64,000 nucleotides of DNA, from assembly GCA_025175895.1 (NCBI GenBank), contig CM046003.1, forward strand, positions 26,557,245-26,621,244, given 5' to 3'. This DNA comes from Wurfbainia villosa (lineage: Eukaryota; Streptophyta; Magnoliopsida; Zingiberales; Zingiberaceae). The notes below the pieces were generated by a model, which saw only the letters and a program-made list of their open reading frames with translations, did not search any database and was not told the DNA's origin. Shown here one piece after another: positions 45,173-57,285 of the stretch. Both the position numbers and the translations under genes were made by a program. Positions within the stretch are counted from its first letter, which is position 1; the number at the start of each line of letters is the position of its first letter.

Positions 45173-47384
45173 TGTTGGGTTTCCGGCACCGCGGCGTGTG
45201 TGTGTTCGATCATGTTTCGCAAACATGAGCACAGCGGAAGCAATAAAAATAATAAATACTCTTATTTATTACAACACACACAACACACGCATGCTATTAC
45301 AACAAGTGTAGACATAACCGTAAATTAAAATTTGCAATAAAAGGAAATTAAACTACGTTATACCTTCCGTATGACGTGTAGCGGGAACGGCATCAACCGG
45401 AACGATCCTCGTAAGAATCGTCTCTATCCGTATCCACGCCGAGCTCCTCGGGATGACTTCGCTAAGTCACGAGCTTCGTCTTCGTACGGGTTACTAGCCT
45501 CGTGTTGAAGACGACGTGATCGAGAGATGATCACGATCCGAATCCAAATTCGGATCCAAAACGAGTTCTTAAAACTCGCTTCTCCGGAGAGGTGTTCGTC
45601 AACCGTTTGACGAATCCTTCGTCCTCCACCTCAGAGGATTACCGGAGATCAAATCCCCGGTAAGTTAGCCGCTGTCGGAGCACTAACCGTCGTCCAAACG
45701 ACGCCCGATTTAGAGGAGAAGCTGTCCAGAAAACTGGACAGCTTGGTGGAGGAGTAGGCGCCGGCCAAAACAAGGAGAGAAAAGCCTCACCTTGATGCCA
45801 AACCTATAGGAGATCACCGGAGGGTCGCCGGAGGTTCACCGGCTGAAGCTTGGTCGCCGGCAACAAGTTGGACGGTGGCACAAGTGGTTGGGCGGCGGCA
45901 CAAGGTTGTTGGCGCCGAATTCACCAAGGAGGTGGGCGGCAACTTTGTGTTGGGCGGCCAAAATAGATTAGGTTTAGGGTTAGGGTTTAATCCCTATTTT
46001 ATAGAGAACTAATTCTCTTAATGGTTAATGGATCATATCCATAAAGCCCGTTAACCCGCTCCATTAAGATAAGTTAAAATAAACCAAACCATGATGATTT
46101 ATTTTAAGTTAAAACGAACCGAACCAACCTTTGGTTCATTCGTTTAATATAAACCAAACCCTTTGGTTTATTCTCATCCATTGGATTAGAACCAAACCAT
46201 TTTGGTCCATCCATTATGTCTTCATAAGACACGGCCCATCCACGCTTCCATTGCGACTGAAACAATTTCATGCTCGCTTTATGTTTGGTCCAACCAAACA
46301 TAGTTTCTCTCGGTCTGAGAATCCCATTCCCAAGCTCGTTTTAAATCCTTTGGATTACACTCGTTGTGCGTGTGACCAAATAGGTTCTCGGTTTATGTTG
46401 GCCGTCTATAATTAACCATTAATTATAGAACGATCATGAGTGGCACCTAGTAGTACATCATGATCCCCAATTAACCAAAAGATCAATTGATCCGTAACTA
46501 TTTCTCAAAACCCTTCACCGAATGAATCGTGCCCCATTCCCTTCACTCATCTTATACCCACTTGGTTCAGGATATGGTCTATTGTGTCAGTCCCCACTAG
46601 GCTGACTACGTCACACCTAGCCCAAGTATCATTTCCTCGTCCTACGGATTCTAGTTACTCCACATGTATCGAAGAGTACCTTACTCTAAACATGTAATGC
46701 TTTGGCCAAAGACTTTAGTAACAATCCGACGAGAGGCCATGGGTATACATCTCCTCGCAAGGAGTGGTGAATCCTTTATAGGCTATTCAAACACCTTCGA
46801 TCATTTCGACTTATACCCAATCATCTCGGGTCCACATCTCCTCGGAGATGTTTGCTTAAGATGTCAAAGCATGAGTCTCCATGATCAAGATGACTTGAAT
46901 ACCGCAAGTCAAAGGAACATCGCACTTAAGCCACAGTAAGAACTTCATTGACATATCTATATATGCAGAGAACCATATGAAGTCTTACGGCTGGTCACTC
47001 CAATGAACTAGTTACCATAACTAGCATCCACGATTAACTCCGGACATCACAATGTCTCCAGCCAGTGAGAATCAGCTGCTTGGATACACCAAGGAGTATA
47101 CCTCGTGCTAGTCTCGAACGAATTGATGGTGTCCAAATCCATCAATTCATCGACTAGGGATAATTCCGATACATCACAATTACACATGTAGAGATACTCA
47201 CTAGTTGTGATCCAATCACAAATTCTCTCATGCTGTGAATCGTATCGTGGACATTCAAGAAATGAGTTTAAGATCCAATCAAATACATTAAACATGTATA
47301 CTCAAATAGTGAATCTTCATTTATCATATAAATGGTTCATACATAAGGCGATTGCCTTAGGACATCTCTCATATATTACTAACA
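45173..47384 (-). repeat. 3' LTR of element G
   Basis: 2212 bp; plus-strand text begins TGTTGGGTTTCCGGC and ends ATATTACTAACA. TATA box in reverse at 45997-46004. Directly inside the transcript on the minus strand comes AAACCCTAACCCTAAACC (about 45971-45990), close to plant telomere repeat. Confidence 0.9.
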
Positions 47385-47399
47385 GACTCACTTGGCCTA
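47385..47399 (-). other. Polypurine tract of element G
   Basis: Minus strand TTAGGCCAAGTGAGTC, with one G to A compared with F. Confidence 0.65.
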
Positions 47400-49080
47400 A
47401 TGCCAATCGCTCATGATTCAATACCATAAGTACTAACATGACCTCAAACTTACTTCTGAGGTAATGCTTTAGTCAAAGGATCCGCTAAGTTCCTTTCAAA
47501 GGGGAATTTTCTCGATTTGTATTTCGCTCCTACCGATGATCTCTCCGATAAGATGATAGCGCACATGTTTGGATCGTTGATGAGACCTTGGCTCTTTCGG
47601 CCGCGTCAGTAATTGCTCCATTGTTGTCGCAGAGACCGTATTGCTTCAACAATGGCCGAATCACACCAAGTTCATGAACGAACTTCTTGATCCAAACCGC
47701 TCTTCACGCCTGCCGCAATGTATTCTCGCTGGTAGAATCCGCTACTGTCTTGTTTGGAACTTTTCCAACTCATCGCGCTTCATTCAAGGTGAACACGATC
47801 CGTGACATCGAGACTGAATCATCCTTGTCCGTCTGGAAGCCGCATCCGTGATACCCGCACAGATCACCATGTCCCCTTCTCCATATATTAGGAACACATC
47901 CTTAGTTCTTCTTAAGTACTTAAGGATCGCCTTAATACCCACCCAATGATCCATTCCTCGATCGGATCGTATCCGCCGTGACACTCGTGAGAGCATACGA
48001 TACATCGGGCCTCGTACATAACATAGCATACATGATAGATCCTATCATGATGCATAGGAATCTTACTCATGCAAATCCTCTCGCCTTCGCGTATGCGGAC
48101 ACATAGACTTCGAAAGGTGTACCCCATGCCCGATGGGTAGGAATAACCTTTCTTGATTCCGACATGCTAAACCTCTTTAGCACTCGGCCTATATATGTAG
48201 ATCGCGAAAGACTACAAACTGCTTCGATCTATCTCTATAGATCTTAATCCCGAGGATGTAGGTTGCTTCTCCCGTGTCTTTCATGGAGAATGTCTTGGAT
48301 AACCAAACCTTAATCGATCAGAAGATTGAAACATCGCTTTCCTATAAGTAATATGTCATCGACATACAATACTAGGAACACGATCGCACTCCCACTAACC
48401 TTCTTGTACACACAAGGTTCTGCTCGATTTTGTGAGAAATCAAACTTTTGATCCTCTCATCAAAACGGATATTCCAGCCTCGGATGCTTGCTTCAATCCA
48501 TAAATGGATCGTCCGCAACTTGCATACCTTGGTTTTATCAACCGATGTGAAACCTCAGTCATGTATCATATACACGCCCCGAGCAAGTTTCCATTAAGGA
48601 AAGCGTTTTCACATCCATCCGCCATATCTCATAATCATAATGAGCCGCTATGGCCAGGAGCATCCGAATGGATTTAAGCATAGCTACAAAGTAATAGGTT
48701 TCGCCATAATCAACACCTTGCTTTTTGACGATATCCTTTCGCCACCAATCTAGCCTTATAGGTAATCACATTACCATCCATGTCGGTTTTCTTCTTGAAA
48801 ACCCACTTGCACCCTATAGGCTTTATGCCTTCAGTGGTCAACCAAGTTCCAAACTTGGTTTTCATACATGGAATCCATTTCCACTTCATGGCACCAAGCC
48901 ACTTATCCCTTTCTCAACTTGTCAAAGACTTCTTCATAATCGTAGGCTCTCATCATCAATGAGTAACACGTCGCTCGATTCACTTACGAGAAATCCATAT
49001 CTCTCAGAATATTATGTGTTCTACCGTGATCTACGAAGATGTGGTGTTACAATAGGTCCAAATGATTGCTCATCACTATG
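47400..49080 (-). pseudogene. RNase H and RT of element G, degraded
   Basis: Minus strand. The RNase H end and GYTDA-type motifs lie between 47400 and 47870. RT: RTKDVFLIYGEGDMVI at about 47900, LCTRPDVSY-like remnant near 48010, LYVDDILL-like text at about 48350-48380, SIYGLKQ-like text near 48500, and PIGCKWVFKKKTDMDGNVIT around 48830-48780. Nearly every 30-60 bases there is a small deletion compared with F, so no long frame survives. Longest readable piece: 48029-47784. Confidence 0.75.
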
Positions 49081-49985
49081 AGTTGTCACCGTTGTGCTTC
49101 ACTGTATCTCATCAATGTCTATTTGAGTCTCTCGAGCCTCCTCAAGCTCGACGACACTCCCACTCGCTTTCTTGCAAGAGAAACTCTTTCTCTAGAAACA
49201 CAAAGATGCCTTGAAACAAACACCTTTTGTTCCACAGATGATAGAATTGGTAACCCCTTGTTTCCTTAGGGTATCCAATAAATAGACATTTATCGACTTA
49301 GCATCCAATTTGTCGATACAAATTCGCTTCACATAAGGTGACAACCCCATATCTTCAAGTAAGATACATGAGGTTTCTTACTATTCCATATCTCATATGG
49401 AGTAGTAGAGACTACCTTGGTAGGCATTCTGCTTAACAAGTAAACAAATGTCTCAAGTGCATAACCCCAAAAGGACTTGGGAAGAGTCGCATGATTCATC
49501 ATTGACCGACCATGTCCAACAAGGTCCTAAGTACGCCTCTCGATACACCATTATGCCGTGGTGTATAGGGCGGAGTCCATTGAGACAATATGCCATTGTC
49601 TCTTAGATAATCAAGAAACTCTTGACTTAAGTATTCACCACCTCGATCCGATCAAGTATTTTAATACTTTGTCATGTTGTTTCTTCTACTTCATTTCTGA
49701 ATTCTTTCAACCTTTCAAAGGCTTCGACTTGTGTTTCATCAAGAACACATACCCAAACCGTGAGTGATCATCTGAAGGTAATGAAGTAGCTATAGCCTCC
49801 TAATGCTTGAGTTGACATAGGTCCACATACATCGCATGTACTAGACCTAGTAACTCTCCCACCTGCTCACCTTTCCAAAGAAAGGTAACTTAGTCATCTT
49901 GCCTTTTAAGCATGATTCGCATGTATCGATGAATCCAATTCAACGATTCCGCAATTCCACATCGTGTAATTCGACATGCTTCTTG
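49081..49985 (-). pseudogene. Integrase of element G, degraded
   Basis: On the minus strand, aligned to F 39540-40400. Recognisable are KGKMTKLPF (49910), GPMSTQALGGYSYF (49800), RSDRGGE near 49640, HHGVSRGVLRTLL-like text near 49540 (QHNGVSER of F), LGYALETFVYLLSRMPTK near 49440 and the WG.SPYVK motif near 49340. Several one- to three-base losses disrupt the frame. Confidence 0.7.
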
Positions 49986-50458
49986 CTTATATGGCCAAGA
50001 CGACAATGCCACATATAGAGTCTATGTGATTATCCTTCGAGCACGCTGTTGCTCGCTTCGATATTGAAAATGTCACCGGATACGCCCAACGATAAATGCC
50101 ATTACTCAAAGTTCCAGTTCCATAAAGTACGCCATTCAAAGTTATATAACAACAATTGTTACTAAACGTTAAATGGAAACCATTTCTATTTAAGCAGAAA
50201 TAGAAACAATGTTCTTTATTAGAGAAGGAACATAATAGCAATTGTCCAGCCTAAGACTAGTCCACTAGGAGCTTCAAAGAAATAAGTTCGATGGCACAAG
50301 AAGAACCTTTGCTCCATTGCCAACTCACAAATTTGACTCCCTCCGACAAGTCTTCTTCTATTCCTTAGCCCCTCAGATGTCATTACATATATGTGAGCTA
50401 CACCGATCCAATACCCAAGTGTCTAAGGAAATAGAATGACAATCAATAACGAAGATAA
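49986..50458 (-). pseudogene. Protease and GAG-pre of element G
   Basis: Frame 50241-49987: CLNRNGFHLTFSNNCCYITL, NGVLYGTGTLSNGIY, as in F 39240-39350. The protease catalytic region near 50400-50420 has lost bases in the DTG codons (text reads around GCSSHICND). Confidence 0.75.
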
Positions 50459-51240
50459 TCAAGAGGATGGGGCATCGGATGCCTTCTTCTTCTTCATGGA
50501 CTCAAGATAAATCTTTTTCTTCGCGGTGGCCTTCCTTGCCACTGATGGCAAGTGCCCTTTGCTACCGGGTTCCGCTTCTTTGCCTTTTTCTTTCCTTTCT
50601 TCGTTCTTTTGCCTTCCTCTTAGAACCTTTCTTTGAGGAATCAACTAATAGAACCGCCTTCTCTCATGCTTCAAGGCTCCCACAGCCTTCAAGATATTGA
50701 GGAGCTCTGAATGGTGGATTCCAATTTGTTCATCCGATAGTTCATCACAAATTGAGAAACTCTTGGCAAACAATGCAATTAAGTCAATACTTAACTCATG
50801 ATCCATCACAAAACCGAGGGTAGCTAGCCGCTGATGTACCCGCTCATCTTTAGCACAAATCGCACTACGCATTTAACCTTCTTGCATCTTCGTGGTGAAG
50901 AGGAGCCTAGAGACCTCGAACCTTTCGATCTCGCTTCGAACAACTCATGAAGATGGAAGACCATAGTGTTAGCATCCATATGCTCATGCCGCTTCGCACT
51001 GTACCATCGCCGCTAGCATGATGCAACTCGCCACCGGGACCGCCACATGCTTCGATAGACCAACATTTGGTCTGAGTTGCATCGCCCTTAGGACGGTCAG
51101 AAGAGGCTCTTCAAGGACATATGCAAGCTTTTCCGCTTGAGAACAATTCTCGTGTTTCTAAGCCACCCAGAAGTTAGGCCCAACTACTTGTTCAATCCAA
51201 AATAGTGCGCAAATTCAAAGACGCTATGATCAATTTATTG
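50459..51240 (-). pseudogene. Gag of element G
   Basis: Frames 50872-50645 (RSAICAKDERVHQRLATLGF, MDHELSIDLIALFAKSF, CDELSDEQIGIHHSELLNI) and 50644-50459 (KKIYLESMKKKKASDAPSS). The UBN2-type core absent from F is present here, confirming that F carries a deletion. The zinc knuckle is scrambled by small deletions and the start codon is lost. Confidence 0.75.
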
Positions 51241-52485
51241 ACCTAGAAATACAAAACGAGCATATATGAGAAAATGATTTTAAAATGCATCAATATACAT
51301 TTATAAATCCCATTCATTTTTCAATTCAAAACCCCAAAATCACTTGAGATCGTAGGTCCATCTCCGAATGGTTGATATCCATCATAGATAAGAACAACCT
51401 TGGAGTGAGTCCAACAAGCCATTCTTAGCTATGATGGTGGGTATCAAGTATACCGATTACATATCATGTATATGTAACTATCACAATGTGCTATCAACTA
51501 ATTGAATGTTTACACATACATTGGGTTGTTAACACATTAACAAGTATGCATCATATGCATAGCACCCAACTTCACCTCTCTTCACATCGACCTTGGAGTG
51601 AGTCCAACAAATCGATGCTCCAAGTTAAAGCCGACCCATTAATCGCGAAATAGTTTTAATATGGTTAGAGCGCATTCAACCAATTAGCCAGCTTGGAATG
51701 AGTCCAACAACCCAAACTAACGATTGACCGACTCTTACCATATTAGAGTTAAACTATTCCAATGATTTGAACATGTTCAGTTCGAGCCGGCTTGAGTGAG
51801 TCCAACAACCCAAACAAGAAATGTAACTCGTTCTAACCATATTAATGGAAGGTGTAGGCTTTAATATTGAGTTAGGGTTTTTATGTCTCATCCTCTTTGC
51901 ATGCAAATAACTATTATCTACATGGCATGGCATACATGGCATACATCTACATGTCACAACACGCATGGCATAATGTTATGCATCTAATGCAATTACATGG
52001 CATACAATTATGTCATGTATATATTTCCTTATATGTCATAACTATTTATGGAAATAAAATATGTTTAAGATTTGATTCTCCAAATCAAATCATAATTAAA
52101 TTAGGAAACAAATTTCCAAATCTAATCACATATTTTATTCATGGAATTATTTGATTAAGGAAAATCTATTTAGGAAACCAATTTCCTAAATCATTAAAAC
52201 TACTTATGGAAATAAAATATTTTAAGATTTGATTTCAAATCAAATCATGATTAAATTAGGAAACAAATTTCCAGAATCTAATCAAATATTTTATTTATGG
52301 AAAATATCAATTTCCATAAATACTTCCAACTTTCCAAAAGTGGAAGATTTCCATAAATACTTCTAGACTTTCCAAAATTGAAAAATTTCCATAAATACTT
52401 CTAAATTTCCAAAATTAGAAAATTTCCAGAAATACATTATGACTATCGCAAAACCATTTTACGATTATGTCGAAAAAAAACCTGG
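51241..52485 (-). other. 5' leader of element G with stem-loops and A/T repeats
   Basis: Counterpart of the F leader. Stem-loops (plus strand CTTGGA..GAGTCCAA) at 51399-51414, 51592-51607, 51692-51707 and a shortened one at 51791-51805. The ATGCCATG-rich and GGAAAT-rich zones lie at 51895-52020 and 52020-52440. No gene. Confidence 0.7.
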
Positions 52486-52497
52486 GCTCTGATACCA
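52486..52497 (-). other. Primer binding site of element G
   Basis: Minus strand TGGTATCAGAGC, two bases from the 5' LTR; intact, unlike F. Confidence 0.85.
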
Positions 52498-52498
52498 C

Positions 52499-54678
52499 TG
52501 TAGGGTTTCCTGCACCGCGGCGTGTGTGTGTTCGATCATGTTTCGCAAACATGAGCACAGCGGAAGCAATAAAAATAATAAATACTCCTATTTATTACAA
52601 CACACACAACACACGCATGCTATTACAACAAGTGTAGACATAACCGTAAATTAAAATTTGCAATAAAAGGAAATTAAACTACGTTATACCTTCCGTATGA
52701 CGTGTAGCGGGAACGGCATCAACCGGAACGATCCTCGTAAGAATCGTCTCTATCCGTATCCACGCCGAGCTCCTCGGGATGACTTCGCTAAGTCACGAGC
52801 TTCGCCTTCGCACGGGTTACTAGCCTCGTGTTGAAGACGACGTGATCGAGAGATGATCACGATCCGAATCCAAATTCGATCCAAAACGAAGTTCTCAAAA
52901 CTCGCTTCTCCGAGAGAGGTGTTCACAACCGCTTGACGAATCCTTCGCCCTCCACTCAGAGGATTACCGGAGATCAAATCCCCGGTAGTTAGCCGCTGTC
53001 GGAGCACTAACCGCCGCCCAAACGACGCCCGACGAGGAGAAGCTGTCCAGAAAACTGACAGCTTGGTGGAGGAGTAGGCGCCGCCAAACAAGGAGAGAAA
53101 AGTGCTCACCTGATGCCAAACCTATAGGAGATCATCGAGGTCGCCGAGGTTCACTGCTGAGCTGGTCGCCGCAACAAGCTGACGGCTGCACAAGTGGTTG
53201 GGCGGCCAAGACAAGGTTGTTGGCGCTAATTCACCAAGGAGGTGGGCGTGCAACTTTGTTGGTATGCAAAATAGATTAGGTTTAGGGTTAGGTTTAATCC
53301 TATTTTATAGAGAACTAATTTTAATGGTTAATGGATCATATCCATAAAGCCTTAACCCGCCTCCATTAAGATAAGTTAAAATAAACCAAACCATGATGGT
53401 TTATTTTAAGTTAAAACGAACCGAACCAACCTTTGGTTCATTCGTTTAATATAAACCAAACCCTTTGGTTTATTCTCATCCATTGGATTAGGACCAAACC
53501 ATTTTGGTCCATCCATTATGTCTTCATAAGACACAGCCCATCCACGCCTATCATGATCAAAACAATTTCATGTTCTCGCTTTATGTTTGGTCCAACCAAA
53601 CATAGTTTCTCTTGGCCCGAGAATCCCATTCTCAAGCTCCTGCTTTAAATCCTTTGATTACACTCAAGCAGCGTGGTGACCAAATAGGTTCTTATGTTGG
53701 CCGTCTATAATTAACCATTAATTATATAACGATCATGAGTGGCACCTAGTAGTACATCATGATCCCCAATTAACCGAAAAGATCAACGGTTGATCCAGAA
53801 CTATTTCTGAAACCCTTCAGTAGCTCGAATGAATCGTGCCCAATTCTCTTCACTCATCTTATACCCACTTGGTTCAGGACATGGTCTATTGTGTCAGTCC
53901 CCACTAGGCTGACTACGTCACACCTAGCCCAAGTATCATTTCCTCGTCCTACGGATTCTAGTTACTCCACATGTATCGAAGAGTACCTTACTCTAAACAT
54001 GTAATGCTTTGGCCAAAGACTTTAGTAATAATCCGACGAGAGGCCATGGGTATACATCTCCTCGCAAGGAGTGGTGAATCCTTTATAGGCTATTCAAACA
54101 CCTTCGATCACTTCGACTTATACCCAATCATCCCGGGTCCACATCTCCTCGGAGATGTTTGCTTAAGATGTCAAAGCATGAGTCTCCATGATCAAGATGA
54201 CTTGAATACCGCAAGTCAAAGGAACATCGTGACTTAAGCCACAAAGAAGAACTTCATCGACATATCTATATATGCAGAGAACCATATGAAGTCTTACTAC
54301 CGGTCACTCCAATGAACTAGTTACCATAACTAGCATCCACGATTAACTGACATCACTATGTCTCCACTAGTGAGAATCACCGCTTGATACACCAAGGAGT
54401 AGTTAACTGGCTGTAATCGATGGTGTCCAAATCCATCAATTCATCAACTAGGGATAATTCCGATACATCACAATTATACATGTAGAGATACTCACTAGTT
54501 GTGATCCAATCACAAATTCTCTCATGCTATGAATCGTATCGTGGACATTCAGTAAATGAGTTTAAGATCCAATCAAATACATTAAACATGTATACTCAAA
54601 TAGTGAATCTTCATTTATCATATAAATGGTTCATACATAAGGCGATTGCCTTAGGACATCTCTCATATATTACTAACA
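52499..54678 (-). repeat. 5' LTR of element G
   Basis: 2180 bp; plus strand starts TGTAGGGTTTCCTGC, ends ATTACTAACA. Against the 3' LTR it has many 1-3 bp losses, most dense at 52860-53330 (GC-rich leader). Confidence 0.9.
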
Positions 54679-54683
54679 CTATG

Positions 54684-55150
54684 GTCCTTACCATTTAAAA
54701 TAAACATTGAATCTCGTATGAATTGAACATGCTCGATGTCATGCTAGGCTTGGAGAGAGTCCAACAACCCAAACACGAAAAAGAACTCTAGTTCAACCAT
54801 ATTAATGGAAGGTGTTAGTCCTAAAATTTACACGAGGCATTTCAGGTTATTATAAGTCTCATCTATAAAAGGAAATAAACCTAAATATGGAAAAACCAAG
54901 GTCACATTAGGAAATAAATTTCTCGATGTGAACGTGAGTCTATGCTTAGGCTCTAACGATGCAGTCAACACCTTCGGTGTTTCTAGGCGCATCCTTGGTA
55001 TTTCTTTTTAGGTTACAAACATATCCTATATGTAAAATCAAGCATACTCTAATCTATCATATAGATAAACATGGCACAGGTATATTAAAACATCAAACAT
55101 GCTTTAAATATTCTCCTACAACATGCAATCTATACCAAACGAACAAGGGG
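54684..55150 (-). other. 5' leader of element B, LTR-side part
   Basis: About 470 bp without a gene; holds the fourth stem-loop (54749-54764). It is the distal half of the leader split by G. Confidence 0.65.
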
Positions 55151-55162
55151 GCTCTGATACCA
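55151..55162 (-). other. Primer binding site of element B
   Basis: Minus strand TGGTATCAGAGC, two bases from the LTR at 55165; intact. Confidence 0.85.
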
Positions 55163-55164
55163 CT

Positions 55165-56965
55165 TGTTGGAGATTCTGGGATCATGCACAGCGGAATAAG
55201 TGAATAAATATAATTTTTATTACATCCCAGACATCCCCTGGGGGCTAAGAAAACTTATTTTTGCATAATCGCATAAAAACACACACAAGGAGAAGGAGAA
55301 GTTATACCTTCGGGAATCATTTGAATCCGTCGAAACCACAAGCAAGACCAATAGACTTTGCCTCTATTAGTATCTAGTCTTTATCTCCGATTGGTGCCAG
55401 CCAATCGGCAGAAACAAGGGAAGAGGAGAGAGGAGAGACAAATGACGGCTACCAAGGGAGAAAACCTAAAACAAAACCTTAGCCAAAGATTATCAAGGGA
55501 TATATTTATATATCTCTTGATTAGGTCATCTTAGGAAGCTTAAACGAAACATATCTTACCATAATTATCACATAATTAATGTAAGAACAACCCAGGAAAT
55601 TTCTATTAAGAGAAATCTCCAAAATCAGCAGAACCACGACACGACCGTCTGGATTCACACGTCTTGGCCGTGCCAAAAGACATGACCGTGCCAGGACACA
55701 CGACCTAGCCGTGTGTCCTTCTGGGCACAACCCAGTTCAGCCATTTTTTCGCCCAAAGCAAGGCATGACCTTACTAAGTTAGGCACGACCTTGTGAGGCT
55801 TTGTATGGTTCGTTTGACTTCATTTCGGTGCGATATGGCCATGCTAAGTCCAACTAAGTCATAGGAGGTTCCATAGCCTCCGTTTTGCACCCCCTTGGTC
55901 TGGTCCAACCGGACATATTCTCTCTCAATGAGAATCTCATTCTCAGACTTGTTTTACATCTCGAGATCACCCGTAGTGCATGTGACCTAATAGGTTCTCA
56001 GTTATGTTGGCCATTCATAATTAACCCCTTAATTATGAATAGATCATGAGTGACACCTAGCAGTACATCATGACCACCAATTGACCGAAAAGTCTAAATC
56101 GACTTTAGAACATTTTTTGAACCCTTCAGCAACTTCAGTTGTTCGTGCCTTGTTTCTTTCACTCATCCTATACCCACTTGGTTCAGGACATGGTCTCTGT
56201 GTTCATCCCCATTAGGCTGACTATGTCACACCTAACTCAATTTAATTTTATTGACCTGTGGATTCAAGTTACTCCTACATGTTCCCAAGAAGACCATCTT
56301 CTTAACATGTTTGCTCTGGCCTAAGACTTTTGAGTAACAATCTTGACACGAGGCCTAGGGTATACATCTCCTTTATCAGGAGTGGTGAATCCTCTGTAGG
56401 TTATTCAAACACCTTCGATCACTTTGACTTATACCCAATCATCCCGGAGTTACACCTACTAAGTAGATGGCTGCGAAAAGTCAAAGTACAAGTCGCCATG
56501 ATCAAGGTGACTTAAATACCTCAAGTCTAAGGAAGCTCACACTCAAGCTGCAATGAGATCTTCAATGACATATAGAACCATATGAAGTCTCATAGCAGGC
56601 CACTCCAATGAACTAGTTACCATAACTAGCATTCACATGTTCACTCAAGAGCTATATGCTTCCATTCTGAGTACAATGCTTGGATAAACCAAGGAGCATA
56701 ACATGTGCTAGTCTCACAAAATTGATGATGTCCAATTTCATCAATTCATCGACTAGGGATAGTTTTAATACTTGCATATTTACACATGATGAGATACCCA
56801 CTAATTGTGATCCATTCATAATTTCTCTCATGCTATGCATCGTATTGTGGACTTCAGTATATGAGTTTAAGATCCAATCAAATACATAGATAATGTATAC
56901 TCAAATAGTAAATTTTATTAATAACTTCTAAGGCGATTGCCTTAGGACACCTCTCAATTACATCA
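55165..56965 (-). repeat. 5' LTR of element B
   Basis: 1801 bp, close to the 3' LTR at 4409-6242 with small indels. The TSD CAATG follows at 56966. Confidence 0.85.
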
Positions 56966-57275
56966 CAATGTACTTTGCCTTCGTAGTAGAATTAGTAATG
57001 GTGTCTTGTTTGGAACTTTTCCAACTCACCGCACCTCCATTCAAAATGAATATATATCCAAATTGAGATTTAGAATCATCCTTATCTGTCTAGAAGCTGG
57101 CATCATTATACCCGCTCACTACCATATCACCTCCTCCATATACTAAGAACAAATTCTTAGTCCTTTTCAAGTACTTAAGGATTATCTTGATAGCTATCCA
57201 ATGGTCCATATCAGGATTCGACTGGTATCTACTCATAATTCTCAAAGTGTACAATACACATGATAGATCCTATGG
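56966..57275 (-). pseudogene. RNase H/RT piece of element A, first copy
   Basis: Continues A from 4404: minus-strand RNase H text with the KAKY position, the NGG motif, ND/DASF-like positions and LFLVYGGGDMVVSG. It is repeated at 62425-62715. A deletion of about 27 bp lies at 57259, and similarity to pol ends at about 57275. Confidence 0.8.
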
Positions 57276-57285
57276 AAATTTTTGT

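Larger units (their letters stand above)
45173..54678 (-). mobile_element. Element G: full-length Ty1/copia, minus strand
   Basis: 3' LTR 45173-47384, 5' LTR 52499-54678, TSD CTATG at 45168-45172 and 54679-54683 in the leader of B. All domains are present in order but frames are broken by many 1-4 bp deletions. The Gag start codon is lost near 51235 (ATGATG of F reads ATAGCG). Same family as F. Confidence 0.9.
4409..56965 (-). mobile_element. Element B: Ty1/copia, minus strand, carrying nested C, F and G
   Basis: The 3' LTR is 4409-6242 and the 5' LTR is 55165-56965, flanked by CAATG at 4404-4408 and 56966-56970, inside the RNase H of element A. Its own sequence is 4409-8741, 33547-34835, 44117-45172 and 54679-56965. 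Joining the TSD edges gives the expected order leader, gag, protease, integrase, RT, RNase H. Three large elements have split it: C in integrase, F in gag, G in the leader. Its own length without them is about 9 kb. Confidence 0.85.

Noticed and set aside
46664..46939. MYRRVPYSKHVMLWPKTL frame repeated in LTRs (35281, 46664, 53971)
   Set aside because: LTR copies again; no similarity to a known protein, not linked to a start or promoter.
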